Below, piece after piece: positions 53,684 to 61,214 of a DNA stretch of 64,000 nucleotides. Each line of letters opens with the position of its first letter. Position 1 is the stretch's first letter. Source of the stretch: Acidobacteriota bacterium. Lineage in GTDB: Bacteria > Acidobacteriota > Terriglobia > Terriglobales > Acidobacteriaceae. Below the pieces are notes generated by a model. That model made no database searches and had not been told where the DNA came from. It saw only the letters and a program-made list of their open reading frames with translations. Location of the stretch: the NCBI GenBank assembly GCA_019351975.1, contig JABBOG010000013.1:1-64000 (forward strand), in the 5' to 3' direction. The position numbers and the translations under genes were made by a program.

Positions 53684-54415
53684 TTAGCTATTTGGATGCT
53701 TCGGCGGCGTCATCGTCTTCCAATTCTTAGAAATTACGAAGTATTTCGCCACAGTGCGCTCAAAGTGCGCTGCGCCCGCTGGAACCTTTACTGATCCATC
53801 GAGAACTTCATTGTCGGTGACCTTAGGCCCATATTCCATACGCATGTCATCACCGTTGGCACCGAGATAATCGCCACTCAGATCAAGTCCGGCAAACAGA
53901 CCCTTTGCGCGTGAGTAAGTCAGAAACTCCGAATTCAGCAAAACATCTGTCGAAGCCTGAGCGTTACGCCCAATCGGTCCGGCGGCTGCTGATGCATCCG
54001 CGCCAAGCTTGACTTTGCTATGAAGCAAATCCTGGGCGGCTTTCTCATTCATTCCCAGAAGCACCAGATCCGTCGCCTGGCCGCCAATCTGGAACCCAAA
54101 ACTTCCGCCGCCAAGCTTCACGAACACCGGCGCGCTCCAACCATGCCCGGTCCGGCACGTCGCCACACCCTGCCCGTACTGTGCACCGACGCCAAACGCC
54201 AATTTCTTCTCTGACGGAATCACAATCACGCAATGCGTCTTGCCGAGAATCGTCTCTGGAATCGCATGGTCTGGCGCTGCCATCACCTGTTCGATGACCT
54301 CCGCAGCAGCGTTCATGCGATCGTCAACCTTCGTCTTATCCTGGGCCTGAGCGGCAATGCTCACAGCGCCCATCGCGATCGACAATCCACAAGCTACAGC
54401 CTTTATCTTGTTCAT
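53684..54415 (-). CDS. Exported SYLF (Ysc84) domain protein, second copy
   Basis: 243 residues from ATG 54415, which has AAAGGA upstream. The signal peptide is MNKIKAVACGLSIAMGAVSI with cleavage near AQAQ. The SYLF domain shows AIPETILGKTHCVIVIPSEK, GGSFGFQIGGQATD, GPIGRNAQAST and FLTYSRAKGLFAGLDLSGD. It is a paralogue of the protein at 8635-9327, with the same domain order but a different C-terminus (TMTPPKHPNS). No function is fixed for these periplasmic proteins. Confidence 0.9.
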   Translation of the reverse strand: MNKIKAVACGLSIAMGAVSIAAQAQDKTKVDDRMNAAAEVIEQVMAAPDHAIPETILGKTHCVIVIPSEKKLAFGVGAQYGQGVATCRTGHGWSAPVFVKLGGGSFGFQIGGQATDLVLLGMNEKAAQDLLHSKVKLGADASAAAGPIGRNAQASTDVLLNSEFLTYSRAKGLFAGLDLSGDYLGANGDDMRMEYGPKVTDNEVLDGSVKVPAGAAHFERTVAKYFVISKNWKTMTPPKHPNS

Positions 54416-54588
54416 CAATGTTCCTTTCACTACGGAAATTCTATAAAGCCCCTGTTTCAGGACCATACTCAAACCCGGAGAGCGCGGTTTCTACATACGA
54501 TGCAAAAAAAGGCGCATAGAACTACCCACTGAGCCCAATCTCCTTGAGTTTGGACCCAAAGAGCTTACCTGGGCGCAAACATTTGATC

Positions 54589-55989
54589 CTACATGTTCTC
54601 AATCATGCGCGTCGCGAATTCGCTCGTTTTTGCCTTCGTCGCTCCTTGCATCTGCCGCTCGAAGTCGTACGTAACAAATTTCTGCGCAATTGTTCTCTCC
54701 ATGGACGACTCAATCATTCGCGCCGCCTCGGTCCAACCGAGAAAATCGAACAGCATGACTCCAGACAAAATGACCGACCCAGGATTGATCACATCCAGAT
54801 CCGCATACTTCGGAGCCGTCCCATGCGTGGCTTCAAATACCGCATAGCCGTCGCCGATATTGCCTCCCGGTGCAATCCCCAAACCGCCCACCTGCGCTGC
54901 CGCTGCGTCCGAGATATAGTCGCCGTTGAGGTTTGTTGTCGCCAGCACGCTGTAGTCGCTTGGACGAATAATGATCTGCTGAAAGATTGAGTCCGCGATC
55001 CGGTCGTTGATCAGCACTTTCTGCTTCCACTTGCCCGCGCCGTGCGTCTCGCCGATACTCGCAAGAACGTTGTTCACTTCGGCCACTACGCCTTCGCCAA
55101 ACTCCTTCGCCGCAAATTCAATTCCCGGCTCGATCAGCGCTGCATTCTGCTCCGCCGTCAGTCCTGGATTTTTCTCTACATTGCCTAGAATCCAGCTTTC
55201 GCGCTCCGTCACCACATCCCCGCGAAACTCCTGCACCGCAACCTCATAGCCCCATTCACGGAACGCTCCCTCGGTGAACTTCTGGATGTTTCCTTTGTGC
55301 ACCAGCGTCACCGTCTTGCGGCCCTCCCTCAGTGCGAACGCAATTGCCGCGCGCACCAACCGCTTCGATCCCGTAATCGAGATCGGCTTGACGCCTACGC
55401 CCGAATCCAGCCGTATTTTTTTCTTTGTTCCCTTCAGCATCTCGTCGTTCACGAATGCAATGAACCTGGCGGCTTCGGGTGTGCCTTCACGGAACTCAAT
55501 GCCCGCGTAGATGTCCTCCGTATTCTCGCGAAAGATAACAATATCAACGAGTTCCGGATGCTTAACAGGGCTCGGCACACCCGCGTAATACTTCACGGGG
55601 CGTATGCATTGGTACAGGTCCATCAACTGCCGCAGTGCAACATTCAGGCTCCTGATTCCGCCGCCCACAGGCGTCGTCAGCGGCCCCTTGATCGACACAC
55701 GGAAGTCTACCGTCGCCTTCACTGTGTCCTCGGGCAGCCAATTCTGCGTTTGCCTGTATGCCTTTTCCCCGGCGAGCACCTCGTACCAGGCGACGGACCG
55801 CTTACCGCTGTAAGCCTTTGATACTGCTGCGTCGAAGACACGTTGCGAGGCCTTCCAGATATCGCGTCCGGTGCCGTCTCCTTCGATAAAGGGGATGATC
55901 GGATGGTCTGGCACGGTGTATTTGCCGTCGTTGTACTGGATGGGCTCGCCGTTCTCCGGCACGGGGATTCCGTTGTAGCTTGTCTGCAT
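54589..55989 (-). CDS. icd: NADP-dependent isocitrate dehydrogenase
   Basis: About 466 residues from ATG 55989, which follows AGGAGCGACG; an upstream in-frame start is less likely. [19 protein letters not shown] is the N-terminal motif. [20 protein letters not shown] includes the Ser that AceK phosphorylates in E. coli. [19 protein letters not shown] and [20 protein letters not shown] are further signatures, and the [10 protein letters not shown] region fits NADP specificity. It converts isocitrate to 2-oxoglutarate in the TCA cycle. Confidence 0.96.
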   Translation of the reverse strand: MQTSYNGIPVPENGEPIQYNDGKYTVPDHPIIPFIEGDGTGRDIWKASQRVFDAAVSKAYSGKRSVAWYEVLAGEKAYRQTQNWLPEDTVKATVDFRVSIKGPLTTPVGGGIRSLNVALRQLMDLYQCIRPVKYYAGVPSPVKHPELVDIVIFRENTEDIYAGIEFREGTPEAARFIAFVNDEMLKGTKKKIRLDSGVGVKPISITGSKRLVRAAIAFALREGRKTVTLVHKGNIQKFTEGAFREWGYEVAVQEFRGDVVTERESWILGNVEKNPGLTAEQNAALIEPGIEFAAKEFGEGVVAEVNNVLASIGETHGAGKWKQKVLINDRIADSIFQQIIIRPSDYSVLATTNLNGDYISDAAAAQVGGLGIAPGGNIGDGYAVFEATHGTAPKYADLDVINPGSVILSGVMLFDFLGWTEAARMIESSMERTIAQKFVTYDFERQMQGATKAKTSEFATRMIENM

Positions 55990-56259
55990 CGTCGCTCCTG
56001 AAGATTGCTCAGCATGGGCTGGCAGTCGTTGCTGGAGATTGGGCTGCCTCGCCAGCGCGATCATGCTACTCTCAAGGCGCTGCAATGATCGACAGCGGCT
56101 TTCGATTATCGACGCAGCGGCTTTTTCACGCGTCCGGCAACTTCATTCAAGTCTCATGGAATGTTCTACTTGAGCTTACCGTTCTGGTTGTGCGGGCGAG
56201 GTGATTCACGGTGATGGTGTTGCTCTGGTACACTCAGCGGCCTCAGTTGGAGGAGCCGG

Positions 56260-56580
56260 ATGACGACACTGGAACTTGATGAGATTGCCAATCAACGTAT
56301 GTCAGACCCCAATGTTTTAGGGCGTTTTGTGTGTCATTTGCGCAGTAATGACAGGCTGGCGCAGCGGCATCACGATGATCAGAACCTCAGCGTGGCGTGG
56401 CAGGATGCGGAGGACTTCTGGCGGTGCACGATCTTTGCCGACGGAAACCCCGCGCACCGCGTCGCGCAGGTAGATCTGCATGAAAACAATACGGTTCGGG
56501 CCGACTTGTTTGAGCCGGGGCGGATCACAGTCTCACCTGAAGAGGGTATTCTGTGCCTGACGCGGTACAAGCCGCGCTAA
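56260..56580 (+). CDS. Hypothetical protein
   Basis: 106 residues from ATG 56260, which follows a good GGAGGAGCCGG ribosome site. It is charged and soluble, with segments RFVCHLRSNDRLAQRHHDDQ and VAWQDAEDFWRCTIFADGNP; the second half looks like a small beta sheet. No domain recognised. It is the first gene to the right of the base-composition switch, and it converges with the GH30 gene. Confidence 0.65.
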   Translation: MTTLELDEIANQRMSDPNVLGRFVCHLRSNDRLAQRHHDDQNLSVAWQDAEDFWRCTIFADGNPAHRVAQVDLHENNTVRADLFEPGRITVSPEEGILCLTRYKPR

Positions 56581-56714
56581 CCGCCAGATCACGGTTGCGA
56601 CGTGATGCTGCCGTGCGCGTGGCGCATTTTCGTCGTATTTGAGGCGCTTAACGGCGGGGTTAGTGCGTATTAAGCCGGGGTTACCGGTTTTGAGCATGGG
56701 ATTGGTGGGACAGC

Positions 56715-56749
56715 CGCGTCCCAACCCCCACTTCGTGGGGTGGGACGCG
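56715..56749. terminator. Long hairpin between convergent genes
   Basis: CGCGTCCCAACCCCCAC (56715-56731) pairs with GTGGGGTGGGACGCG (56735-56749) around TTC, with two one-base bulges. It lies 12 bases past the GH30 stop and probably ends one or both convergent transcripts. Confidence 0.7.
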
Positions 56750-56760
56750 GTTGACGGGAG

Positions 56761-58179
56761 CTACCAGACGTAGGTTCCGACACAGCCTGCGTCGAGGGCG
56801 GCGGCAAAGGCCTTGGATCCGCTATGCACCGCGAAGTGCTGCGTGGAGCCGGAGGTGTTCGAGACGATCAGGACCTCTTTGCCGTCGGGCGTCTTGAAGG
56901 CGACGTTCGGAAGGGTTTCGAGGACGTTCGAGCCGATGCGGACGGAACCGGGGGGAACGAACCTGGAGGCGTGGGCGAGGACATAGTAGGCGACGTTGCG
57001 ACGGACGTTGTTGCCGTCGATGGTGATGGCACCGGAGCAGCTGTCGCAGCCGCCGTTGTTGGTGTGGGGGCCGTTGGCGGGATCGGCGGCGAGGTTCCAG
57101 AGGAGGATGTTTTTGCTCCAGTTACGGCTGACGCCGATGATGACTTCGGCCTCAGGTCCGCTGAGGTTGATGGGGCCGTCGTTGTCGCGCTGGGTGATGG
57201 ACTGCTCGGTGAAGTAGATGTTCTTGTTGGGGAAGGCGTCGTGGACCTGCGTCATGGCGTCGACGGTGCCGCCGTAGAGGTGGAAGCCGCTGCCGTCGAC
57301 GTACTTTGCGGCAGCCTTGTCGCGGAGGATGGAGAGCGGATAGAGCGGGTGGTCGAGGTTGTGGTCGTAGAGGACGATCTTGGTCTTGATGCCGGCTTTG
57401 TGGAAGGCGGGGCCGAGGTCGTTGGCGATGAAGTCGGCCTGCTCGGGTGAGAGCATGAGCATGCTGGGTGTGTTCTTTTCGTTCAGCGGCTCGTTCTGGA
57501 TGGTGATGGCGTCGATGTGAATGCCCTGCGCCTGCATCCCCTGGATGTACTTGGCGAAATATTGGGCGTAGGCGGGAAAGTCTTCAGGCTTGAGGACGCC
57601 GCCCTGGGCGCGGCCATTGGTCTTCATCCAGAGCGGAGCGGACCAGGGCGAGGCGAGGATGTCGATCTTCGGGTTGATGGCAAGGATCTGTTTGAGGAGG
57701 GGGATGACGTCGGCCTTGTCGTGGTCGAGGCTGAAGTGGGCCATGGAGGTGTCGGTCTGGCCGGCGGGGAGGTCGTCGTAGGAGTAGACGGTGGCGTTCA
57801 TGTCGGAGGCGCCGATGGAGAGGCGGAGATAGCTGACGCCGATGTTGTCGCCGGTGGTGGTGAAGAGATTCTGCAGGAGAGCTGCGCGCCTGGCGGGGTC
57901 CATGTGCATGATGAGTTCGGCGCTGCCCTGGGTGAGGGCGAAGCCGAATCCGTCCATGGTCTGGTAGGTTTTCGCGGGGTCGATAGTGATGACCTGAGAG
58001 GCGGTGGCGGCGGTGAAGGGAATGGGGGGCGACTGTAGCTGGAGGAGCGCGGAGCGGTCGGGGTTTGTGAGCCAGAGGGAGACACCGGTCTGGGCAGCGA
58101 GTGGGGCCGCGAGGGGAGCGGCAAGTGAGACCGCGAGGGTGAGGGACAAGAGCATGGGGAGGATGGCTTTGGACTTCAT
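56761..58179 (-). CDS. Secreted GH30 family glycoside hydrolase
   Basis: About 472 residues from MKSKAILPMLLSLTLAVSLA, a signal peptide. The TIM-barrel of GH30 is visible: TYQTMDGFGFALTQGSAELI, ILASPWSAPLWMKTNG, the acid/base Glu in TIQNEPLNEKN and the nucleophile Glu in IYFTEQS. VDGSGFHLYGG is also conserved. Members cleave beta-1,6-glucan, glucosylceramide or glucuronoxylan. An imperfect APLAAPLAAQ repeat lies at the signal cleavage region. A palindrome sits about 60 bases upstream of the start. Confidence 0.93.
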   Translation of the reverse strand: MKSKAILPMLLSLTLAVSLAAPLAAPLAAQTGVSLWLTNPDRSALLQLQSPPIPFTAATASQVITIDPAKTYQTMDGFGFALTQGSAELIMHMDPARRAALLQNLFTTTGDNIGVSYLRLSIGASDMNATVYSYDDLPAGQTDTSMAHFSLDHDKADVIPLLKQILAINPKIDILASPWSAPLWMKTNGRAQGGVLKPEDFPAYAQYFAKYIQGMQAQGIHIDAITIQNEPLNEKNTPSMLMLSPEQADFIANDLGPAFHKAGIKTKIVLYDHNLDHPLYPLSILRDKAAAKYVDGSGFHLYGGTVDAMTQVHDAFPNKNIYFTEQSITQRDNDGPINLSGPEAEVIIGVSRNWSKNILLWNLAADPANGPHTNNGGCDSCSGAITIDGNNVRRNVAYYVLAHASRFVPPGSVRIGSNVLETLPNVAFKTPDGKEVLIVSNTSGSTQHFAVHSGSKAFAAALDAGCVGTYVW

Positions 58180-58239
58180 GGAGGCTCCGGGCGAGGACGA
58201 TATGGTTGAAACAGGCGCGCGCCTATTGTAGGCAATCGT

Positions 58240-58254
58240 TTGTCTGAAAGACAA
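58240..58254. promoter_or_regulatory. Palindrome upstream of GH30, candidate operator
   Basis: TTGTCTGAAAGACAA has perfect 6-base arms around GAA. It lies in the 220-base gap between the divergent GH30 and LanM-like genes, nearer to the GH30 start. This is typical for a GntR- or LacI-type operator, but no regulator gene is adjacent. Confidence 0.45.
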
Positions 58255-58398
58255 GTGGTGGGTGTTCGATTTCCTTGAATTCTTGCGGAAGGCATGGAAG
58301 AAAATGGGGGCCTTGCGTGCGGGGAGGGAGAACGGCAGTTGTTACGGCGATAGGTGCGGCGGCGGATGACCGGCTTCGGTGAGGGTCCGGAGGGGTGC

Positions 58399-60096
58399 GT
58401 GCTCGATAATACCCGCATGCGCGAAATTGCTTTGCATGGAGGGACGCTGCGGGGGTCCGGTGAGGGTAAGGCGACGCTGCTGCTGGGAACGAGAGGGACG
58501 TTCAGGGCGGATGCTGCGTGGTGCGCTGCGGCGAAGGTGGCTGCGGTAGAGAGCGCGGCGATGCGACCGCCGGAGATGGAACGGGTGATTGCGCCGATGG
58601 TGGCGGAAGCAGTGCAGCAGCTCCATCGACGGGTGCCGCGGGAGCAATGTTGGTTTGGAGGGGCGGCGGTTCCGCTGGAGGGACTCGCTGACGGCCTGGG
58701 GGAGCGGATGGGGGAGATGCTGACGCTGGTGGTAGCGCTGGAGGCGTGCGACGACGTGCTAGATGAGCCGCGGTTGCGGCGCGCGGTGACGACGCTGACG
58801 CCGCTGCTGCGGGGGGTTGTGGCAGATTGGGTGAGCGCGACGGCGACGCTGCTGGAGCGGATGCATCGGGATGGAGGGCGGCTGGCGGCGTGGTTGGGTG
58901 TCGAAGAAGGGGTGGTTGTGGCGAGGATGGAGGAGACGAGTTCGGATGCTCATCCGGGTGGACACAGGGTGGTGCGGATTGAGTTTGCGGGCGGGGGATG
59001 CGTGTACTACAAGCCGAGGGCGGTGACGGGCGAGTGGCTTTGGCATGGGCTGCTGGGGTCGGTTGCGGGAGCGGTGCGGGGGCTGGGACTGCCTGCTGCG
59101 GCGGTGCTTGCGGGTGGGTCGGGTAGCTATGGCTGGATGCGCTCGGTGGGTGGAGCGGACGACGGGGATGGAGGGGACGATGGAGGCGGGGATGGAGGCG
59201 GGGAGGCGTACTGGCGTGTGGCGGGAGCGGCGTTGTGCCTGGCGCGGCAGGTGGGGTTGTCGGACCTGCATGTGGGCAATGTGATGGCGACGGCGAAGGG
59301 GCCGGCGGTGACGGATGCAGAGTGTCTGGGAGCGCCGGAGGAGCGTCGGTGGAGGCGCGGCGGTGCGGCGGTGGAGGAGGGGTCGTTGGAGGCAGAGGTG
59401 GCGGGGTTGGTGGCTACGGGGCTGCTGCCATGCGGAGGTTTGGGCGAGGGGCCGGATGTGAGTGGGCTGTTTGGACGAGAGACGGAGGTGCGGGGCGTGG
59501 GCGTGCCGCGCTGGGTGATGGAGCAGGACGGGCGGTGTCGGGTGGTGATTGCACCGGCAGTGTTGGTGGACCATGGGAATGCGGCGGGGGCGAAGTCGGT
59601 GCTGACGGTGCTGCCGCAGGTGCTGGAGGGGTATCGTGCGGCCGCGGCGGGGATGATGGAGTGCCGCAGGGAGCTGCTGCGGACGGGGTCGGGGTGGAGG
59701 CGGGTGCTGGAGAGGGAGCACGCGCCGCGGGTGGTGGTGCGGGAGACGTTTGGGTATGCGCGGCTGATCAGCGGGTCGCTGGAAGCGGGGGTTGTGGGGT
59801 CGGCCGGGCGACGGCGGGAGATGCTGATGTCTGGGTTGCGCGGTGCGGGTGCGGTGAGGTTGCCGCAGGCGCTGGTGCGGAGAGAGATGCGGGCGCTGCT
59901 GGAGCTGCAGTTGCCACGGTTTGTGTTGTTGCCGGGGACGCGGACGCTGGCGAGCGGGTCGGGACGGCAGATCGTGCGGGGCTTTGTGGAGGCCAACGCG
60001 GCGGAGATGGTAGTGGGGCGGATCGAGGCGCTGTCGGAGGAGCACGTGGATGGGGTGGAGGTTCCGGCGGTGCTGGCGGTGGCGCTGCGAGGGTAA
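58399..60096 (+). CDS. Stand-alone LanM-type dehydratase domain (DUF4135)
   Basis: About 565 residues from GTG 58399, chosen for GGAGG just upstream; ATG 58366, GTG 58354 or ATG 58417 are alternatives. It matches the lanthipeptide synthetase dehydration domain, which phosphorylates Ser/Thr of a precursor peptide and eliminates phosphate. Kinase-like residues are kept: K205 in VYYKPRAV; D289, H291 and N294 in LSDLHVGNV; D306 and E308 in VTDAECL. The C-terminal LanC cyclase with its zinc ligands is absent: the protein ends about where that domain would begin. A Gly/Asp-rich insert lies near residues 250-270. First gene of a five- or six-gene rightward run. Confidence 0.85.
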   Translation: MLDNTRMREIALHGGTLRGSGEGKATLLLGTRGTFRADAAWCAAAKVAAVESAAMRPPEMERVIAPMVAEAVQQLHRRVPREQCWFGGAAVPLEGLADGLGERMGEMLTLVVALEACDDVLDEPRLRRAVTTLTPLLRGVVADWVSATATLLERMHRDGGRLAAWLGVEEGVVVARMEETSSDAHPGGHRVVRIEFAGGGCVYYKPRAVTGEWLWHGLLGSVAGAVRGLGLPAAAVLAGGSGSYGWMRSVGGADDGDGGDDGGGDGGGEAYWRVAGAALCLARQVGLSDLHVGNVMATAKGPAVTDAECLGAPEERRWRRGGAAVEEGSLEAEVAGLVATGLLPCGGLGEGPDVSGLFGRETEVRGVGVPRWVMEQDGRCRVVIAPAVLVDHGNAAGAKSVLTVLPQVLEGYRAAAAGMMECRRELLRTGSGWRRVLEREHAPRVVVRETFGYARLISGSLEAGVVGSAGRRREMLMSGLRGAGAVRLPQALVRREMRALLELQLPRFVLLPGTRTLASGSGRQIVRGFVEANAAEMVVGRIEALSEEHVDGVEVPAVLAVALRG

Positions 60097-60108
60097 GGGA
60101 GGTGCAGG

Positions 60109-60216
60109 ATGTCGTTACGTGGCGACGCTGGAGTTCACAAACAGGCTGTATACTTTCGGCACGCTGACGAAGACGCAGAGCAGGTAAGCGAGGCAGTTTC
60201 TGGAGAACGACGATGA
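60109..60216 (+). CDS. Possible 35-residue ORF coupled to the candidate precursor
   Basis: ATG 60109 lies 6 bases after a strong GGGAGG (60097-60102), directly past the LanM-like stop. The frame runs 35 codons and ends in TGA overlapping the ATG of the next gene as ATGA. The product is hydrophilic: MSLRGDAGVHKQAVYFRHAD, then EDAEQVSEAVSGERR. It may be a real peptide or just a ribosome-loading leader for the 67-residue ORF. Its coding status is unproven. Confidence 0.35.
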   Translation: MSLRGDAGVHKQAVYFRHADEDAEQVSEAVSGERR

Positions 60217-60416
60217 CAAATGTAGAGCGCCTGCAAGCAGCCAAACTGATTGAAGTGAATCACACACTGACACCGGACGAGATCAACAGCATTAACCAAC
60301 TGAGCACGGCTGAGGTGGACGCGATGATCTCCGTGCGTTCGAAGCTGGGCGATGATTTTTTCAACCGCAAGGTGCAGGTTGGGGACTCGCACCGTATGGG
60401 GACGCTGATTCTGTAA
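60213..60416 (+). CDS. 67-residue candidate precursor peptide
   Basis: ATG 60213 is preceded by GGAGAACGACG. The N-terminal part (MTNVERLQAAKLIEVNHTLT) and PDEINSINQLSTAEVDAMIS look like an amphipathic helical leader. The C-terminal part is FFNRKVQVGDSHRMGTLIL. It has Ser and Thr but no Cys, so no lanthionine ring could form; dehydrated residues would still be possible. Size and position between a LanM-type dehydratase and an oxidase suggest a RiPP precursor or an accessory peptide. It could equally be a small carrier or regulatory protein. Confidence 0.7.
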   Translation: MTNVERLQAAKLIEVNHTLTPDEINSINQLSTAEVDAMISVRSKLGDDFFNRKVQVGDSHRMGTLIL

Positions 60417-60465
60417 GCGGACGGTACGACGGGCCAGCACGCCAACGTGGAGAGGAACAAGGGTG

Positions 60466-61191
60466 ATGGTCTCGCAGAGCCAACGCTTACGTGAAGTTTT
60501 GTCGCTTGCGCAGGGCCGGTTGCGGTCGCTGGTAGGCGAGGTGTGGACGCATCCGCGGCTGGGAGAGCTGTATCCGGAGTTTCTTTTTGCGACGTATGGA
60601 GTGACGGTGGCGTCAGCCCCTGCGATGCGGGAGGCGGCGCGGCTGTGCGCGGAGGGTGGGAGCGAGGATGGCCTGAAGCTGTGGCTGAAGGATTATTATC
60701 TGGAGCACGCGGTGGAGGAGGAAGACCACGCGGAGTGGCTGCTGGAGGATCTTGCGTCTATGGGGGTGCGGCGTGAGAGGGTGCTGGAGCGGCTGCCGTA
60801 TCCGTCGGTGGCGGCGCTGGTGGGGTCGCAGTATTACTGGATGAAGCATGTGCATCCGGTGGCGTATCTGGGGTTCATTGCGGTGCTGGAGACGCCGACG
60901 GAGATCGGATTTCTGAAAGAGGTGTCGGAGCGGGCGGGAATTGCGTGGGAGTCGATGTCGTGCCATGTGCGGCATGCGGAGCTGGATGAGGGGCATGTAG
61001 CGGAGTTTGACGCGATGCTGGATGCGCTGCCGCTGACCGAGGGGGAGCGGAGTTTGATCACGGTGAGCGCGTTGAGCACGATCAGCGGATTGGAAGCGGT
61101 ATTCTTAGAAGCGTTGGAACATTTTCAATGGGCGCATCATGCAAGTACTGTATCCAGCGTATTTATGGCGGGTGAGGATGTGGTTGCATAG
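60466..61191 (+). CDS. Haem-oxygenase-like diiron oxidase (HDO)
   Basis: 241 residues from ATG 60466; a GTG one codon upstream is possible. All-helical TenA/PqqC-like fold of the iron-containing redox enzyme family. The six expected metal ligands are present: E80 and H88 in LEHAVEEEDHAEW, E142 in AVLETPTE, and H170, D174 and H177 in RHAELDEGHVAEF (H-x3-D-x2-H). Family members perform O2-dependent oxidations, such as C-C cleavage, N-oxygenation and decarboxylation, on amino acids or fatty acids. Placement next to a peptide dehydratase suggests a tailoring oxidation. Confidence 0.85.
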   Translation: MVSQSQRLREVLSLAQGRLRSLVGEVWTHPRLGELYPEFLFATYGVTVASAPAMREAARLCAEGGSEDGLKLWLKDYYLEHAVEEEDHAEWLLEDLASMGVRRERVLERLPYPSVAALVGSQYYWMKHVHPVAYLGFIAVLETPTEIGFLKEVSERAGIAWESMSCHVRHAELDEGHVAEFDAMLDALPLTEGERSLITVSALSTISGLEAVFLEALEHFQWAHHASTVSSVFMAGEDVVA

Positions 61192-61214
61192 CCTGCGGCA
61201 GAAGAGAGTGCGGA

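Noticed and set aside
56086-56259. Search for DnaA boxes near the skew switch
   Set aside because: Only one weak match (TTATCGACG) was seen, so no oriC feature is annotated.
58759-60045. 428-codon minus-strand frame opposite the LanM-like gene
   Set aside because: Arg/His/Pro/Gln-rich shadow typical of GC-rich coding DNA. The + strand carries the catalytic motifs.
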